A stretch of 64,000 bases of DNA from Stomorhina lunata (GCA_933228675.1 OW121744.1:24950640-25014639), one strand, 5' to 3'. Shown: positions 46,254 to 60,200, numbered from the stretch's first letter. Made by a program: numbers and translations. Notes: generated by a model from the letters alone, not told the origin.

Positions 46254-49150
46254 CTAGAATAAATAATTTTTTGAAATTCAAATGTGAGAAAAAATTATTA
46301 TAAAAATAAATTTCTTATACATAATTCATGAATTTTATGAAGGAAAAAATAAACTGGTTATTTATTTATTTATTTTTTAGCTTTAAATAAGTAGCAAGAA
46401 TATAGTTTTTTTATTTTTAGTATAAATAAATTATGCATATGACTATAAACAAATGATTGCATAAGTGTTAAATTTAAATAATAAAGTATTCATAAGAAAT
46501 GATAAGAAAGACATTCCAGGCTCAAAATGTCAAGAATATTTCACGATGAAGAAATAAAAACAAAAGACTTAAGCAACAGCCATGAGTGTTAAAGTAAGGA
46601 AGAGCAAGGAATGATTGCAGAAATGGAAAGGAAATAGTTCAGAAATTTTAAAAAATCGAAATTGCACTTTTGGAGCAGTTGTCTATTTTAGATACTTATA
46701 GAGCTTTTGGAGGCTCACAGTGGGAAAGCTCAAAAATTAATGAAAATAAATCTATACTTTCTAAAATTATAAAATTGTAACAGAAACAATGAAGTAAGAT
46801 AAATTTTAACACCCTAATTCATAAACGAAAAATAAAGTTATAACAGACTTATAAATAAATTCTTTCATAAAAAATTAATAAAAAAAAACTTTTGATAATT
46901 TTATAACTCGTATTAGAAGTATCAAAAACAGAATAGCTAAGCTATAGATGAAATTTAAAACTTGATACTTCTTCCATAAATAATTAATAGAAATTATAAA
47001 AAAAGGCTAGACAGAAAGATTCCAAGCAGAAGTTGTCAAAAATTTTCACGATAAAGAAATAAAATCGAAAGACTTAAGAAACAAACTGGCCAAGAGTGGT
47101 ATTGAAGAAAAAAAATAAAGGAGTGGAAATATTGGATAATCTTAGAAGTATTTATTGAAAATCGGTTTTATTTAAGTGCATAAAGAGTATTAACTATATG
47201 CGTTAACTATTTTAGCAAAAACTTATTCCTATATTGCAATAAATATTTTTTTTGTTATCAAGTTAACTTTTATAAAAGTATGTAGTTTATAATTCATTAA
47301 TTTATAATTATTATCGTAAACAAGATGGATTGTGACAAAAAGTAAGAAAAAATATCTGTGGCTTGGTGTTAAAAGGGCCAATGTCAATTTTTTGCTTTTT
47401 TAAGTTAATCATGGCATTTAATTTCTTTCTTTACCCTCTTTTATTTGGCTTCAACAGCTAATCTCTAACTTACTCTAAATATACTTACAAGGGTTTTCAT
47501 GGGCAATGTTACTATAAATTTATATGGAAAATAAAAACTTTAAATCAAATTTTCTCAAAACTATTTTTTTTTTAAATTGGCCTTTTTAGCACCAAGTCAT
47601 AGATATAATTAAAGCATTTCAAAATATCCATCATGGACTTAAAAAAAATAGCAAAAAGTTTGAAAGTTGACCTACGAACTGTTTCAAATGCATTAAACGG
47701 TATATAATATAAATTTATTGTACTACATACATTCTTCTATTTAAAAAGTGAAATTAAAGTAAATAAAGAACAATAAAAAATACATAAACTCACAAACATA
47801 CAATTCATGAGCACGTGTGTTTCTTCTATTGGATACTCATCCTCATTAGTTGTTTCTGAATTAGAGTAAAAGCGGTATACTCTCTTTTTATGGAGTTTTC
47901 AAAACGACCATACGGCAAATCAATGTCTAGAAGTGTAACACCTTTAAATGTCATTTGAGCATTAAAAAAAAACCTGGATCCGCAAGTAGATAAGATATAA
48001 GGAATATTGGTAAGCCGAAGGGCACCTAATACTTCTATCAGAAAAACAGCACGTATGGTGCAATGCTCTAATAGTTTTGTCTGTAGAGTCAAAGCTTATG
48101 GTATGGAAGAAATACAAAGTTCGAAAAGTTCCAGAAATACAAAGTTTGAAAAGTTCCAGTAAAACTTCTCTAAATAATGCATTTGCCGTTCGGAGACAGT
48201 GTTCAGGAGGAGGTTTGGACAAAACAAAAAAAAAAAAAAAACACCAAGAAATTTGTATTTGAAGTTGCACCAACTTAGAGACCTTCATCGGCTCATGCTT
48301 AATATGATTACGTAATAAAATGCATATGCATAGTTTTCGATTTATTTTTAAAAATTTTCAATTGCTCCATCTATTGGCAATTAATCGCATCAACTTAGAA
48401 ACCTCCGTCGACTCATGTGTGATCAAATGTACAGTTTACGCTATTTAATTGATTTTGAGCAATTTTTAGTGGCGCCACCTGTCGGAAATCAGTCATACCA
48501 ACTTCGAAACATTCGTGGGCTCATAAGCTACAACTTTGCTAAAGAGCATAGCATGATCAAATGCATAGTTAACGGTTTAATTCATTTTGTGTAATTTTCA
48601 GTGGCGCCACCTGTCGGAACTTGGTCATACCTATTTAGTATTGTTTATCGGATCATGCGCAATAATATTTCTTAAGATTACAACATGATCAAATACATAG
48701 TTTACTAATATATAAGGGACATACAGACAGACAAACGTTAATTTTTATATATGTGACGCGCAGAATAGAAAGGGATCTAAGGATTTTGTTCAGGAGAGCC
48801 ATTTTAAAGATTTAAATGCTTCCATCTTTGATGCACCATCACTGAGCGTATTGTTGTTGATCTCATTAGAAAGCGACACATCTCATGATGCCAGGAACGT
48901 TTTGGTCAACCTTGAAAACCAGCGTAGGTTGTCCCTACCTCTTATTTTTTGTACATCTTGTTTTGTGTAATTTTGTATAGAAGGTTCCTTTCTCTATGCG
49001 CTGTCACATACATATATTTAATGTTGAATGAATTTGTACAGTATATCCAGCGTTGCCAAGTGTGCAGATTTATCTATTTTTTTTTTTCTTTTTGAGATTT
49101 TAAAAGTTTAGAATAGCGGAAAACATGTTTTTACCCAAGAAAACTGTTTT
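46254..49150 (-). other. Probable qsm upstream intron, with dispersed repeats
   Basis: No coding exon was recognised. About 47880-47955 is a copy of the repeat at 18990-19070. The motif AAAGACTTAAG occurs at about 46564 and 47069. Open frames at 47826-48288 on both strands overlap repeats and lack domain features. If qsm's first coding exon lies to the right of 46253, this region is intron. Confidence 0.4.
48262..48740. repeat. About 115-bp tandem repeat with a GGCGCC palindrome
   Basis: Four diverged units contain CAACTTAGAAAC or similar, CGNCTCATG, GATCAAATGCATAGTT, and then GTGGCGCCACCTGTCGGAA (clear at about 48470 and 48601). They end in a CAGACAGACAAACG tract. The arrangement suggests the internally repetitive end of a mobile element. 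Confidence 0.6.
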
Positions 49151-49164
49151 TTTTTCAATTCTAT

Positions 49165-49330
49165 AATTTCTAACAAAAAAATTTTTTACATACATAAATT
49201 TTTATATCGAAAAATTTTTTACTGAAAAATTGTATATCAACAAATTTTCTATAGAAATGAATTTATATCGAAAAATTTTCTATGGAAATATTTTTATATG
49301 GAAATATTTTGTATAGAAAAATTTGTAACT
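49165..49330. repeat. Small, highly diverged CTATAG-core array
   Basis: A few copies of TATATCGAAAAATTT plus CTATAGAAA units with many changes. It is probably an old remnant of the same family. Confidence 0.6.
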
Positions 49331-50769
49331 ACGAGTTTGCCTCAAAGAGTGAATTAAAATTCCGAACGGTTTGCAATATATGAGCCTGAGAAAATTATCA
49401 CTTGATTTTATTTTGTCCTATTTTGGAGGTTACGAAATTGTGACTTAACACGAGATTTTAATTTGTTTGACGGAATAGGTCATAAGCTTTCAAATAGATA
49501 AAAAATATTCAAAGATAAAAGAAAATTACAAAAAAAATATTAACTAATGCTCTAAAAAAACAAAAGACTTAAGATGCAAACTCGATTTGAATTAATTATT
49601 TTAAATTCAAAAATTAAATGTTTTAATTTGAATGACTCTAATAAACATTGAATATAAACTGATACAAATGCATGTATTAAAAAAAAAAATATTAATTTAA
49701 ATTAAGCCCCATATTCAGAAACGATTAGTCAAATTATCAAAAGGTTATGGTATATATTTTTTATATAAACTCTGATATACAAGCTTATTTTTCGCTTATG
49801 AATTAGGTGGTCTGTTCTTAAAAATCATTCACATATTTATATTTATGCTCACAAGTTGACAATTTTTATAGAAAAATTGAGATCTCTTTTAAATGCTTAA
49901 CTTAAATTAAGATATACTTGATTCCATTTTTAACCCATAAAACTTCCTGGCGAAAATTTCTCACTTTATGTAAAAAAAACATCTTTCTTTCTGTCGCTAT
50001 TAAACTCAAAAAACCACATCATTAATTTGTATTAAAAACCTATAAAATACAACAGTCTTTGCTCTTATTAGACAAATCTTTTAAAAGATGAAACAAAAAA
50101 TAATAAATTGTTCTTAATTACCCCTATACTTAGATATTTAAACTTAAACTTCCCAACATTTCCCGCGATCTAAGCTGATCGCCATCAGGCTTCTTATGGC
50201 CATACTTTTTATTCTAGATTTTTTTTATTTGTTTATGTTGTTTTTGTTGTTGCTGTTGTTTTGTTACTTTTTAAAACAATTTATTAGAAATTTTATCAAA
50301 TTCTTTTAATCTTGTAAAGCAACCTCATAAATTCTGCAAATACCCGCTGAGCGTATGAGACCAATGGACGCATAAAGCTTTTCGGTTAAACTGCCTAGAA
50401 GGCATACGCACTTGTTTTTGGTCGAAAGGCTGTTTGTTACAGTCAGTATCTGTGTGAATAAGTTTGTACAATATAAATATTTTTTTGACATAAACTACAA
50501 AGTTATTTGCATATAATTCTAGAGTTGGCAAAATGTTCTAAAATATGTGGAGCGTTAATATATAACGGTCAAACTGGAAAACAGGATTATATTCATATAA
50601 TGGCTAGGAAAAACCAAAAAGCATTAAAACAAATTTGCATACATTTTAAAAAGATTTTGATTAAAAATTAATGTAAGTTTTTTTCACAAAAGATGAAAAA
50701 GTCTACATAAGTTTGCCTAATGCAGTGCATTAGTTTGGAAACTGATTTAACATTAAATTTTTAAATATA
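49331..50769. other. Inter-array spacer
   Basis: This is AT-rich sequence without a recognised gene. It holds a CAAAAGACTTAAG motif at 49561 and a GCCCCATATTCAG block near 49707, both echoed in later spacers. A somewhat GC-richer patch at about 50310-50420 supports two overlapping minus-strand open frames (50306-50531) with no recognisable domain; it could be a degraded gene or element fragment. Confidence 0.35.
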
Positions 50770-53660
50770 CAAATTTTTCTGTAGAAAATTTTTCTATAAA
50801 CAATTTTTTGAAATTTAAATTTTTCTATAGAATATTTAATATTTTTATAGAAAATTTTTCTAATGATAATTTTTCAATATAAAATTTTTCGATATGAAAA
50901 TTTTTCTTTAAAAAATTTTAGATACACAATATTTTTTTGCATTTTTTAAATGAAAATTTCTATAAAAAATTTTTCGATATGAAAACTTTTCTATAGCAAA
51001 TTTTTCGATCTGAAAATTTTTCGATATAAAAATTTATGTATAGAAATTTTTCGGTATGAAAAATTTCCTATTGAAATTTTTCTATATGGAAAATTTTCTA
51101 TAGAAAAATTTTCCTTAGAAAATTTTTCGATATGAAAATTTTCTATATTTTTCAATATGAAAACTTTTCTATAGAAAATGTTTCGATATAAAAGTTTTTC
51201 TATAGAAAATTTTTCGATATACAAATTTTTCTATAAAAAATTTTTCGATATAAAAATTTTTCTATAGAAAATTTTTCGATATAAAAATTTTTCTATAGAA
51301 AATTTTTCGATATAAAAATTTTTCTATAGAAAATTTTTCGATACAAAAATGTTTCTATAGAAACATTTTTTGATATGAAAATTTCTCGTTATAAAGAATT
51401 TTTTTTTGGAAAATTTTTCGCTATGAAAATTTTCTATAGAAAATTTTTCAATATGAAAATTATTCTATAGAAAATTTTTCGATGTGAGAATTTTTCTATA
51501 GAAAATTTTTGGATATGAAAGATTTACTATAAAAAATTTTTTCTTTAGAGATTCTTTAAATATAAAAAATTTTCTTATTAACATTTTTGATATGAAAATT
51601 TTTCAATAGAAAAATTTTTCGATATGAAAATTTTTCTATAGAAAAATTTTTCGATATGAAAATTTTTCTATAGAAAAATTTTTCGATATGAAAATTTTTC
51701 TATAGAAAAATTTTTCGATATGAAAATTTTTCTATAGAAAAATTTTTCGATATGAAAATTTTTCTATAGAAAAATTTTTCGATATGAAAATTTTTCTATA
51801 GAAAAATTTTTCGATATGAAAATTTTTCTATAGAAAAATTTTTCGATATGAAAATTTTTCTATAGAAAAATTTTTCGATATGAAAATTTTTCTATAGAAA
51901 AATTTTTCGATATGAAAATTTTTCTATAGAAAAATTTTTCGATATGAAAATTTTTCTATAGAAAAATTTTTCGATATGAAAATTTTTCTATAGAAAAATT
52001 TTTCGATATGAAAATTTTTCTATAGAAAAATTTTTCGATATGAAAATTTTTCTATAGAAAAATTTTTCGATATAAAACTTTTTCGATATGAAAATTTTTC
52101 TATAGAAAAATTTTTCGATATGAAAATTTTTCTATAGAAAAATTTTTCGATATGAAAATTTTTCTATAGAAAAATTTTTCGATATGAAAATTTTTCTATA
52201 GAAAAATTTTTCGATATGAAAATTTTTCTATAGAAAAATTTTTCGATATGAAAATTTTTCTATAGAAAAATTTTTCGATATGAAAATTTTTCTATAGAAA
52301 AATTTTTCGATATGAAAATTTTTCTATAGAAAAATTTTTCGATATGAAAATTTTTCGATATGAAAATTTTTCTATAGAAAAATTTTTCGATATGAAAATT
52401 TTTCTATAGAAAAATTTTTCGATATGAAAATTTTTCTATAGAAAAATTTTTCGATATGAAAATTTTTCTATAGAAAAATTTTTCGATATGAAAATTTTTC
52501 TATAGAAAAATTTTTCGATATGAAAATTTTTCTATAGAAAAATTTTTCGATATGAAAATTTTTCTATAGAAAAATTTTTCGATATGAAAATTTTTCTATA
52601 AAAAAATTTTTCGACATCGAAAAATTTTCTACAGAAAAATTTTTGATATCTAAAAATGTTTCTATAGAAAATATTTTGGATATGAAAATGTTTCTATAGA
52701 AAATTTTTCGATATGGAAATTTTTCTATAGAAAAATTTTTCGATATGAAAATTTTTCTATAAAAAAATTTTTCGATATGAATATTTTTCTATAGCAAAAT
52801 TTTTCGATATCGAAAAATTTTCTACAGAAAAATTTTTGATATCTAAAAATGTTTCTATAGAAAATATTTTCGATATGAAAATTTTTCTATAGAAAATTTT
52901 TCGATATAAAAATTTTTCTATAGAAAATTTTTTCGAAAAATTTAAAAACAAAACTTTTGCTATCGAAAATTTTTTACAGAAAAGTTTTAAATATCGAAAA
53001 TTTTTGATAGAAAAATTTTTATATCGAAAAATTTTTCTATAGAAAATTTTTCAATATGAGAATTTTTTATAAAAAATTTTTCAACTTCAAAATTTTTCGA
53101 TATGGACATTTTTTGATATCAAAAATTTTTCTATAGAAAATTTTTCGATACTAAAATTTTTTTATAGAAAAAACTCCTCCCGAAATTTTTCTATAGAAAA
53201 AAGTTCATACGAAAAATTTTCTGTAGAAAAATTTTCATATCGAAATATTTTCTATAGAAAATTTTCGATACGAAATTTTTTCTGTAGAAAATTTTTCGAT
53301 ATAAAATTTTTTCTACAGAAAATTTTTCTATAGAATATTTTTAGACACGAAAATTTTTCTAAACAAAATTTTTATATAGAAAATTTTTTGATATAAAAAT
53401 TTTTCTGTAGTTTTTTTTCGATACATTTTAAAAATTTTCTATAGAAACATTTTTGCATTGATAAATTTGTGTAGCAAAAAACATCTATAGAAACATTTTT
53501 ATATCGAAAAAATTTCTTTAGAAAATTTTTAGTTGTTTTTATATCGAAAAAAATTATCTAAAAATTTTTATGGAAACATTTTTGTATCAAAAACATTTCT
53601 GTAGAAAAATTTTGTATATCGAAAGATTTTCTAATGAATAATTTTTATATTGAAATTTTT
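50770..53660. repeat. CTATAG-core satellite with CGATATGAAAA linker, 32-bp period
   Basis: A near-identical central block (about 51605-52600, some thirty copies) has the monomer TTTTTCGATATG then AAAATTTTTCTATAGAAAAA (32 bp). Two points lose a core (near 52075 and 52345). Diverged copies flank it to 50770 and 53660. Open frames at 50991-51224 and 52757-52951 are repeat artefacts. Confidence 0.94.
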
Positions 53661-54450
53661 TTATTCTATTGCCACTGTTCAAAATCATTACAATTTAAAA
53701 AATGTTTTATTGTATTAAAATAAAATCTAATCCAAGTCTAAGTCTGTAATTTACTGCATTTGCTTAATTGAAATTAGCATTTAAGCAAATGCAATACTTT
53801 CTCAAGCATTTAAAAAACTCAAGACTTAAGCAACAAACTTGATTTTAATAGCAACCATTTTAATAACTCAGTTTAAGTTTAAGCATTTTCTGCCCCAAAT
53901 TCAGGTTAATTATTCAATTTTCTTTCCAACTCAAAAAACAAATTTGCACAATTACATAATTTTCTCTAAATCTAGAAACTTCATATAATGCCAAAGGAAA
54001 AACACTTTTTCCCGCTAACTAAGTTTATTTTTAAAAACACGCTCATACGAAAAAATCTTCTTTTGGTTATTCCTGCCAAACGCGTTTTCTAACTTCTAAA
54101 ACATCTGTTGATTAAAGTAAAACTTAACCGTAAATGTCATTTAAACTTAACTTTTCAAAAATTTAACATAATCCATAAATATCTAACATTTAACATTTAT
54201 ATATGACAAATAAAGATATTTGGTATGATCTTTTGATTTTCCAATGATATATTAATGAATGCAATTCTATTTGTTTTAACTTATGGTGTAAATCAAAACT
54301 TTTAATTGTTTTGTCAACGCCAATTAAAGAGCTCTAATTAATGAAAGACGTGATGATGGGAAAAGAAAATCCATGGTAAAATGAAATAACGTATATGTAA
54401 AAATGATCTAGATTTAAAGGCTTTAGAAGTAAAACAGGAAAATAAGTAAA
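53661..54450. other. Inter-array spacer
   Basis: Unique-looking AT-rich DNA. It has AAGACTTAAGCAACAAAC at about 53821 and GCCCCAAATTCAG near 53892, which echo the 46.5 and 49.6 kb spacers. No exon recognised. Confidence 0.35.
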
Positions 54451-54454
54451 ATTC

Positions 54455-56720
54455 ATTTAGAAAAATTTTCTATAAAAAAAATTTTTATCGTAAAGTTTTT
54501 TCTTTAGAAATATTTTCTATAGAAAAATTTTTGTTATCGAAAAGTTTTCTATAGAAGAATTTTTGATATCGAAAAATTTTCTATAGAAAAATGTTTGATA
54601 TCGAAAAATTTTTTTAAAGAAAAATTTTGTATAGAAAAGTTTTTTTAACGAAAAATTCTGTATAGAAAAATTGTTTTTACGAAAAATTTTTGATATCGAA
54701 AAATTTTTTTAACGAAAGATTTTCTATAGAAAAATTTTTTAACAAAAAGTTTTCTATAGAAAATTTTTTTAACGAAAAGTTTTCTATAGAAATTTTTTTT
54801 AACGAAAAATTTTTTATAGAAAAATTTTTTTTAACGAAAAATATTCTATAGAAAAATTTTTTTAACGAAAAATTTTCTATAGAAAAATATTTTTAACGAA
54901 AAATTTTCTATAGAAAAATTTTTTTAACGAAAAATTTTCTATAGAAAAATTTTTTTAACGAAAAATTTTCTATAGAAAAATTTTTTTAACGAAAAATTTT
55001 CTATAGAAAATTTTTTTTAACGAAAAATTTTCTATAGAAAAATTTTTTTAACGAAAAATTTTCTATAGGAAAATTTTTTTAACGAAAAATTTTCTATAGA
55101 AAAATTTTTTTAACGAAAAATTTTCTATAGAAAAATTTTTTTAACGAAAAATTTTCTATAGAAAAATTTTTTTAACGAAAAATTTTCTATAGAAAAATTT
55201 TTTTAACGAAAAATTTTCTATAGAAAAATTTTTGAACGAAAAATTTTCTATAGAAAAAATTTTTTAACCAACAATTTTTCAATTTTTCGTCGAAAAAAAA
55301 AAATTGGAAAATGTTTGGTTAAAAAAATTTTTCTATAGAAAATTTTTCGTTAAAAAAAATTTTCTATAGAAAATTTTTCGTTAAAAAATTTTTCTATAGA
55401 AAATTTATTAACGAAAAATTTTTTAACGAAAAAATTTCTATAGAAAAATTTTTTTAACGAAAAATTTTCTATAGAAAAATTTTTTTAACGAAAAAATTTC
55501 TATAGAAAAATTTTTTTAACGAAAAATTTTCTATAGAAAAATTTTTATGTCGAAAAATTTTCTCTAGATAAATTTTTATGTCAAAAATTTTTCTATAGAA
55601 ACATTTTTATGTCGAAAAATTTTCTATAGAAAAATTTTTAAATCTAAAAATTTTCGATAGAAAAGTTTTTATGTCGAAAAATTTTTATGTCAAAAAATTT
55701 TCTGTAGAAAAATTTTTATGTCGAAAAATTTTCTATAGAAAAATTTTTATATCGAAAAGTTTCCTATAAACAAATTTGTATGTCGAAAATTGTCTACAGA
55801 AAATTTTTATATAGCAAAATTTTCTATAGAAACGTTTTTATATAAAAATTTTTCTATACATAGAAACATTTTTGTATCAAAAAAATTTTCTACAGAAAAA
55901 TTTTTATGTCGAAAAATTTTCTCTATATAAATTTTTATGTCAAAAAATTTTCTATAGAAACATTTTTAAGTCAAAAAATTTCTATAGAAAAATTTTGATA
56001 TCGAAAAATTTTCTATAGAAAAATTTTAAATCGAAAAATTTCCGATAGAAAAGTTTTTATGTCGAAAAATTTTCTATAGAAAAATTTTTATGTCAAAAAA
56101 TTTTCTATAGAAAAATTTTTATATCGAAAAGTTTTCTATAAACAAATTTGTATATCGAGAATTGTATTCAGAAAATTTTTATATCGAAAAATTTTCTATA
56201 GAAACGTTTTTATATAAAAATTTTTCTATAGAAACATTTTTGTATCAAAAAATTTTTGTATAAAAAAATTTTCTATAGAAAATTTTTATTTAAAAAAATT
56301 TTCTATCGAAAAATTTTTATACCAAAAAATTTTCTATAGAAAAAAAATTCTAATACAAATTCAATAGAAGAATTTCTGTAACAAAAGAGATTTAGTAGAC
56401 TAAAATTACCAAAAATTTTCTGTAGCAAAATTATTATATCAAATATTTTCGATTGAAAAATTTTTGTACCAAAAAAATTCCTATAGAAATTTAGTGTATC
56501 AAAAACTTTTTTATAGAAAATGCTTATACTGAAAAAGTTCTTGTAGAAAAAATTTTATAACGAAAAATTATGTAGTGATAATTTTTCTATACATTTTTTT
56601 TCGATAAAATTTTGATTTTATAGAATTTTTTTTATCTTTACGTAATTTTGCGACATTTACATTTTTCTAGAAGACTTTTTAAAGATTTTCTGTAGAAAAA
56701 TTTTTAAATCGAAGAACTTG
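54455..56720. repeat. CTATAG-core satellite, AACG orientation, with a foldback
   Basis: From 54700 to 55250 the unit is TTTTAACGAAAAATT plus TTCTATAGAAAAATTT (31 bp). At 55265-55321 there is an imperfect hairpin; the next 85 bp or so run in the CGTT orientation, then the AACG orientation resumes near 55408. From 55540 the linker changes to ATGTCGAAAAA or ATATCGAAAAA, with a duplicated variant series at about 55540-55860 and 55900-56230. Confidence 0.92.
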
Positions 56721-57785
56721 TATGTCAAAATTTTAAATTGAAATATAAACTTTATTTACTATTTTTTTTCTCAAGCTAATTATAAGTGATACAAATGACT
56801 TAAGAAAAAAACCTTCATTTAACTGTGTTCGTTTCCCAAGTCTTTTGTTCATAACTAGGAATTTTAATTATTTAATGGTTTTACTTTTAGCTAAATGAAA
56901 TACTTCCTTTAATTTTCTCCTAAGGCTCTTGGTTTACCTCTTAAAATACATTTTATAACTTGTATGTATGACCGCCATAAATCAAATTCAATTTAATTAC
57001 TTACCATTTATCACTGTCCCTGCCCACTGTATTTACTTACTTATTTACACAATGTCTGGCATTTAAACGGAAGTTGAAATTATCTTACTTCTTTTGTTTC
57101 TGGTTAACTACATCAACAACAATAAGAAATGTTCTTGCCTATCTGTTAGATTATCATGGCTCAAACAAGTTTCCCTTTTCAAAAAATTGATGATGATATG
57201 TTATCATCTTCAGTTTCGCTACGCTTTTGCCTTTAACCACAACCAATAGAAATAAGAAAGTTATGTGAAGCAAAATGTCAGAGTATGAAGGAAAAATTGA
57301 AACAAAGAAATTACTTTAACCAAAAGGAACACACAAAATTGTCTCCTCTGGGCGAATTGCCAATCGTCTGTTGGAAAATATAATGTTCAAAATAATGTTT
57401 CGATATATTTTTTTTCAGTTTTTTTTTGAAAATTCATGATTTATGTGAAATAGCATAGAAAAGCCTTAGGAAGTTTCGAAGCAAAAAAAAGAAGAGGTTT
57501 TGAAAATGAAACTGAAGATTCTAAGCTGGGCTTTAAGTTAGTAAGTGTGAGTGATTTAAGATCAACTAAACAAATACATATAGAAATGAGGTATATGCCA
57601 AAGATGCTATAGAGAAGATGAAATATTTTTTGAAGTATCTGCTAAATACACTGAAAGATAAAAATATGTTCAAGATTAAGTATAAAAATACATAAAAATT
57701 TTATATATGCCAATATGACTGCATCTATTAAATCTTAATTTAGAAAGTGATTAACATAAGGTCTTATCGTTAAGAACTACAAGAG
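56721..57785. other. Inter-array spacer
   Basis: AT-rich non-repetitive sequence. It has CCCAAGTCTTTTGTTC at 56836, the inverted form of the AAAGACTTAAG motif. A minus-strand ATAAATG followed by GTAAGTAAT (near 57007) looks like a good splice donor and could end an upstream qsm leader exon, but no signal peptide could be joined to it. Confidence 0.3.
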
Positions 57786-57789
57786 TTTC

Positions 57790-60200
57790 TATAGAAACTT
57801 TATCGATAAAAATTTTTCTATATACAACTTTTCGATATAAAAATTTTTCTATAGAAAATTTTTCTATAAAAAATTTTTTCTATAGAAAGTTTTTCATTGT
57901 AAAAATTTTTGTATAGAAAATTTTTCGGTAAAAAATGTTTCTATAGAAAATGTTCCGTTTAAAAATGTTTCTATAGAAAATTTTTCGTTAAAAATATTTA
58001 TATACAGAAAATTTTTCGATAAAAAAAATTTTCTATAGAAAATTTTTCGTTAAAAAATTTTTCTATGGAAAATTTTTCCTTAAAAAAATTTTTCTATGGA
58101 AAATTTTTCGTTAAAACATATTTCTATAAAAAATTTTTCGTTAAAAAATGTTCTATAGAAAATTTTTCCTTAAAAAAATTTTTCGTTAAACAAATTTTTC
58201 TATAGACAATGTTTCCATAAAAAAATGTTTCTATAGAAAATTTTTCATTAAAAAAATTTTTCTATAGAAAATTTTTCTATAGAAAATTTTTGGTTAAGAA
58301 AAAATTTCTTTAGAAAATTTTTCGTTAAAAAATTTTTTCCATAGAAAATTTTACGTTAAAAAATTTTTTATATAGAAAATTTTTGGTTAAAAAAATTGTT
58401 CTATAAAAAATTTTTCGTAAAAAAAATGTTTCTATATACAATTTTTCGTTAAAAAAATTTTTCTGTAGAAAATTATTCGTTAAAAAAATTTTTCTATAGA
58501 AAATTTTTCATTAAAAACATTTTTCTATAAAAAATTTTTCGTTAAAAACATTTTTCTAAAGAAAATTTTTCGTTAAAATCATTTTTCTAAAGAAAATTTT
58601 TCGTTAAAAAAAATTTTCTATAGAAAATTTTTCGTTAAAAAAATTTTTCTATAGAAAATTTTTCGGTAAAAAAATTTTTCTATAGAAAATTTTTCGGTAA
58701 AAAAATTTTTCTATAGAAAATTTTGCGGTAAAAAAATTTTTCTATAGAAAATTTTTCGTTAAAAAAATTTTTCTATAGAAAATTTTTCGGTAAAAAAATT
58801 TTTCTATAGAAAATTTTTCGTTAAAAAAATTTTTCTATAGAAAATTTTTCGTTAAAAAAATTTTTCTATAGAAAATTTTTCGTTAAAAAAATTTTTCTAT
58901 AGAAAATTTTTCGTTAGAAAAATTTTTCTATAGAAAATTTTTCGTTAAAAAAATTTTTCTATAGAAAATTTTTCGTTAAAAAAATTTTTCTATGGAAAAT
59001 TTTTCGTTAAAATAATTTTTCTATAGAAAATTTTTCGTTAAAATAATTTTTCTATAGAAAATTTTTCGTTAAAAAAATTTTTCTATAGAAAATTTTTCGT
59101 TAAAAAAATTTTTCTATAGAAAATTTTTCGTTAAAAAAATTTTTCTATAGAAAATTTTTCGTTAAAAAAATTTTTTTATAGAAAATTTTTCGTTAAAAAA
59201 ATTTTTCTATAGAAAATTTTTCGTTAAAAAAATTTTTTTATAGAAAATTTTTCGTTAAAAAAATTTTTCTATAGAAAATTTTTCGTTAAAAAAAATTCTT
59301 CTATAGAAAATTTTTCGTTAAAAAAAATTCTTCTATAGAAAATTTTTCGTTAAAAAAATTTTTCTATAGAAAATTTTTCGTTAAAAAAATTTTTCTATAG
59401 AAAATTTTTTGTTAAAAAATTTTTCTATAGAAAATTTTTCGTTAAAAAAATTTTTCTATAGAAAATTTTTCGTTAAAAAAATTTTTCTATAGAAAATTTT
59501 TCGTTAAAAAAATTTTTCTATAGAAAATTTTTCGTTAAAAAAATTTTTCTATAGAAAATTTTTCGTTAAAAAAATTTTTTTATAGAAAATTTTTCGTTAA
59601 AAAAATTTTTCTATAGAAAATTTTTCGTTAAAAAAATTTTTTTATAGAAAATTTTTCGTTAAAAAAATTTTTCTATAGAAAATTTTTCGTTAAAAAAAAT
59701 TCTTCTATAGAAAATTTTTCGTTAAAAAAAATTCTTCTATAGAAAATTTTTCGTTAAAAAAATTTTTCTATAGAAAATTTTTCGTTAAAAAAATTTTTCT
59801 ATAGAAAATTTTTCGTTAAAAAAATTTTTCTATAGAAAATTTTTCGTTAAAAAAATTTTTCTATAGAAAATTTTTCGTTAAAAAAATTTTTCTATAGAAA
59901 ATTTTTCGTTAAAAAAATTTTTCTATAGAAAATTTTTCGTTAAAAAAATTTTTCTATAGAAAATTTTTCGTTAACAAAATTTTTCTATAGAAAATTTTTC
60001 GTTAACAAAATTTTTCTATAGAAAATTTTTCGTTAAAAAAATTTTTCGTTAAAAAAATTTTTCTATAGAAAATTTTTCGTTAAAAAAAATTTTTCTATAG
60101 AAGATTTTTCATAAAAAAAATTTTTCTATAGAAGATTTTTCGTAAAAAAAATTTTTCTATAGAAAATTTTTGGTTAAAATAATTTTTCGTTACAAATGTT
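57790..60200. repeat. CTATAG-core satellite, CGTT orientation, with a 404-bp higher-order step
   Basis: The monomer is CGTTAAAAAAATTTTT plus CTATAGAAAATTTTT (31 bp), most uniform at 58620-60050. A variant cluster, including paired ATTCTTCTATAG units, appears at 59296 and again at 59700, about 13 monomers apart, which indicates a recent internal duplication. Confidence 0.94.

Noticed and set aside
46254..46281. Upstream extension of the qsm exon as a coding start
   Set aside because: The in-frame start there is TTG, not ATG, the extra residues do not form a good signal peptide, and a consensus acceptor (TTCTAG) sits exactly at 46254.
47826..48288. Overlapping 88- and 108-aa minus-strand frames and a 61-aa plus-strand frame
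   Set aside because: They overlap a dispersed repeat shared with 18990-19070 and have no recognisable domain.
50306..50531. Two overlapping minus-strand open frames in a GC-richer patch
   Set aside because: No domain, no clear splice context, and two frames open at once; kept only as a possible degraded fragment.
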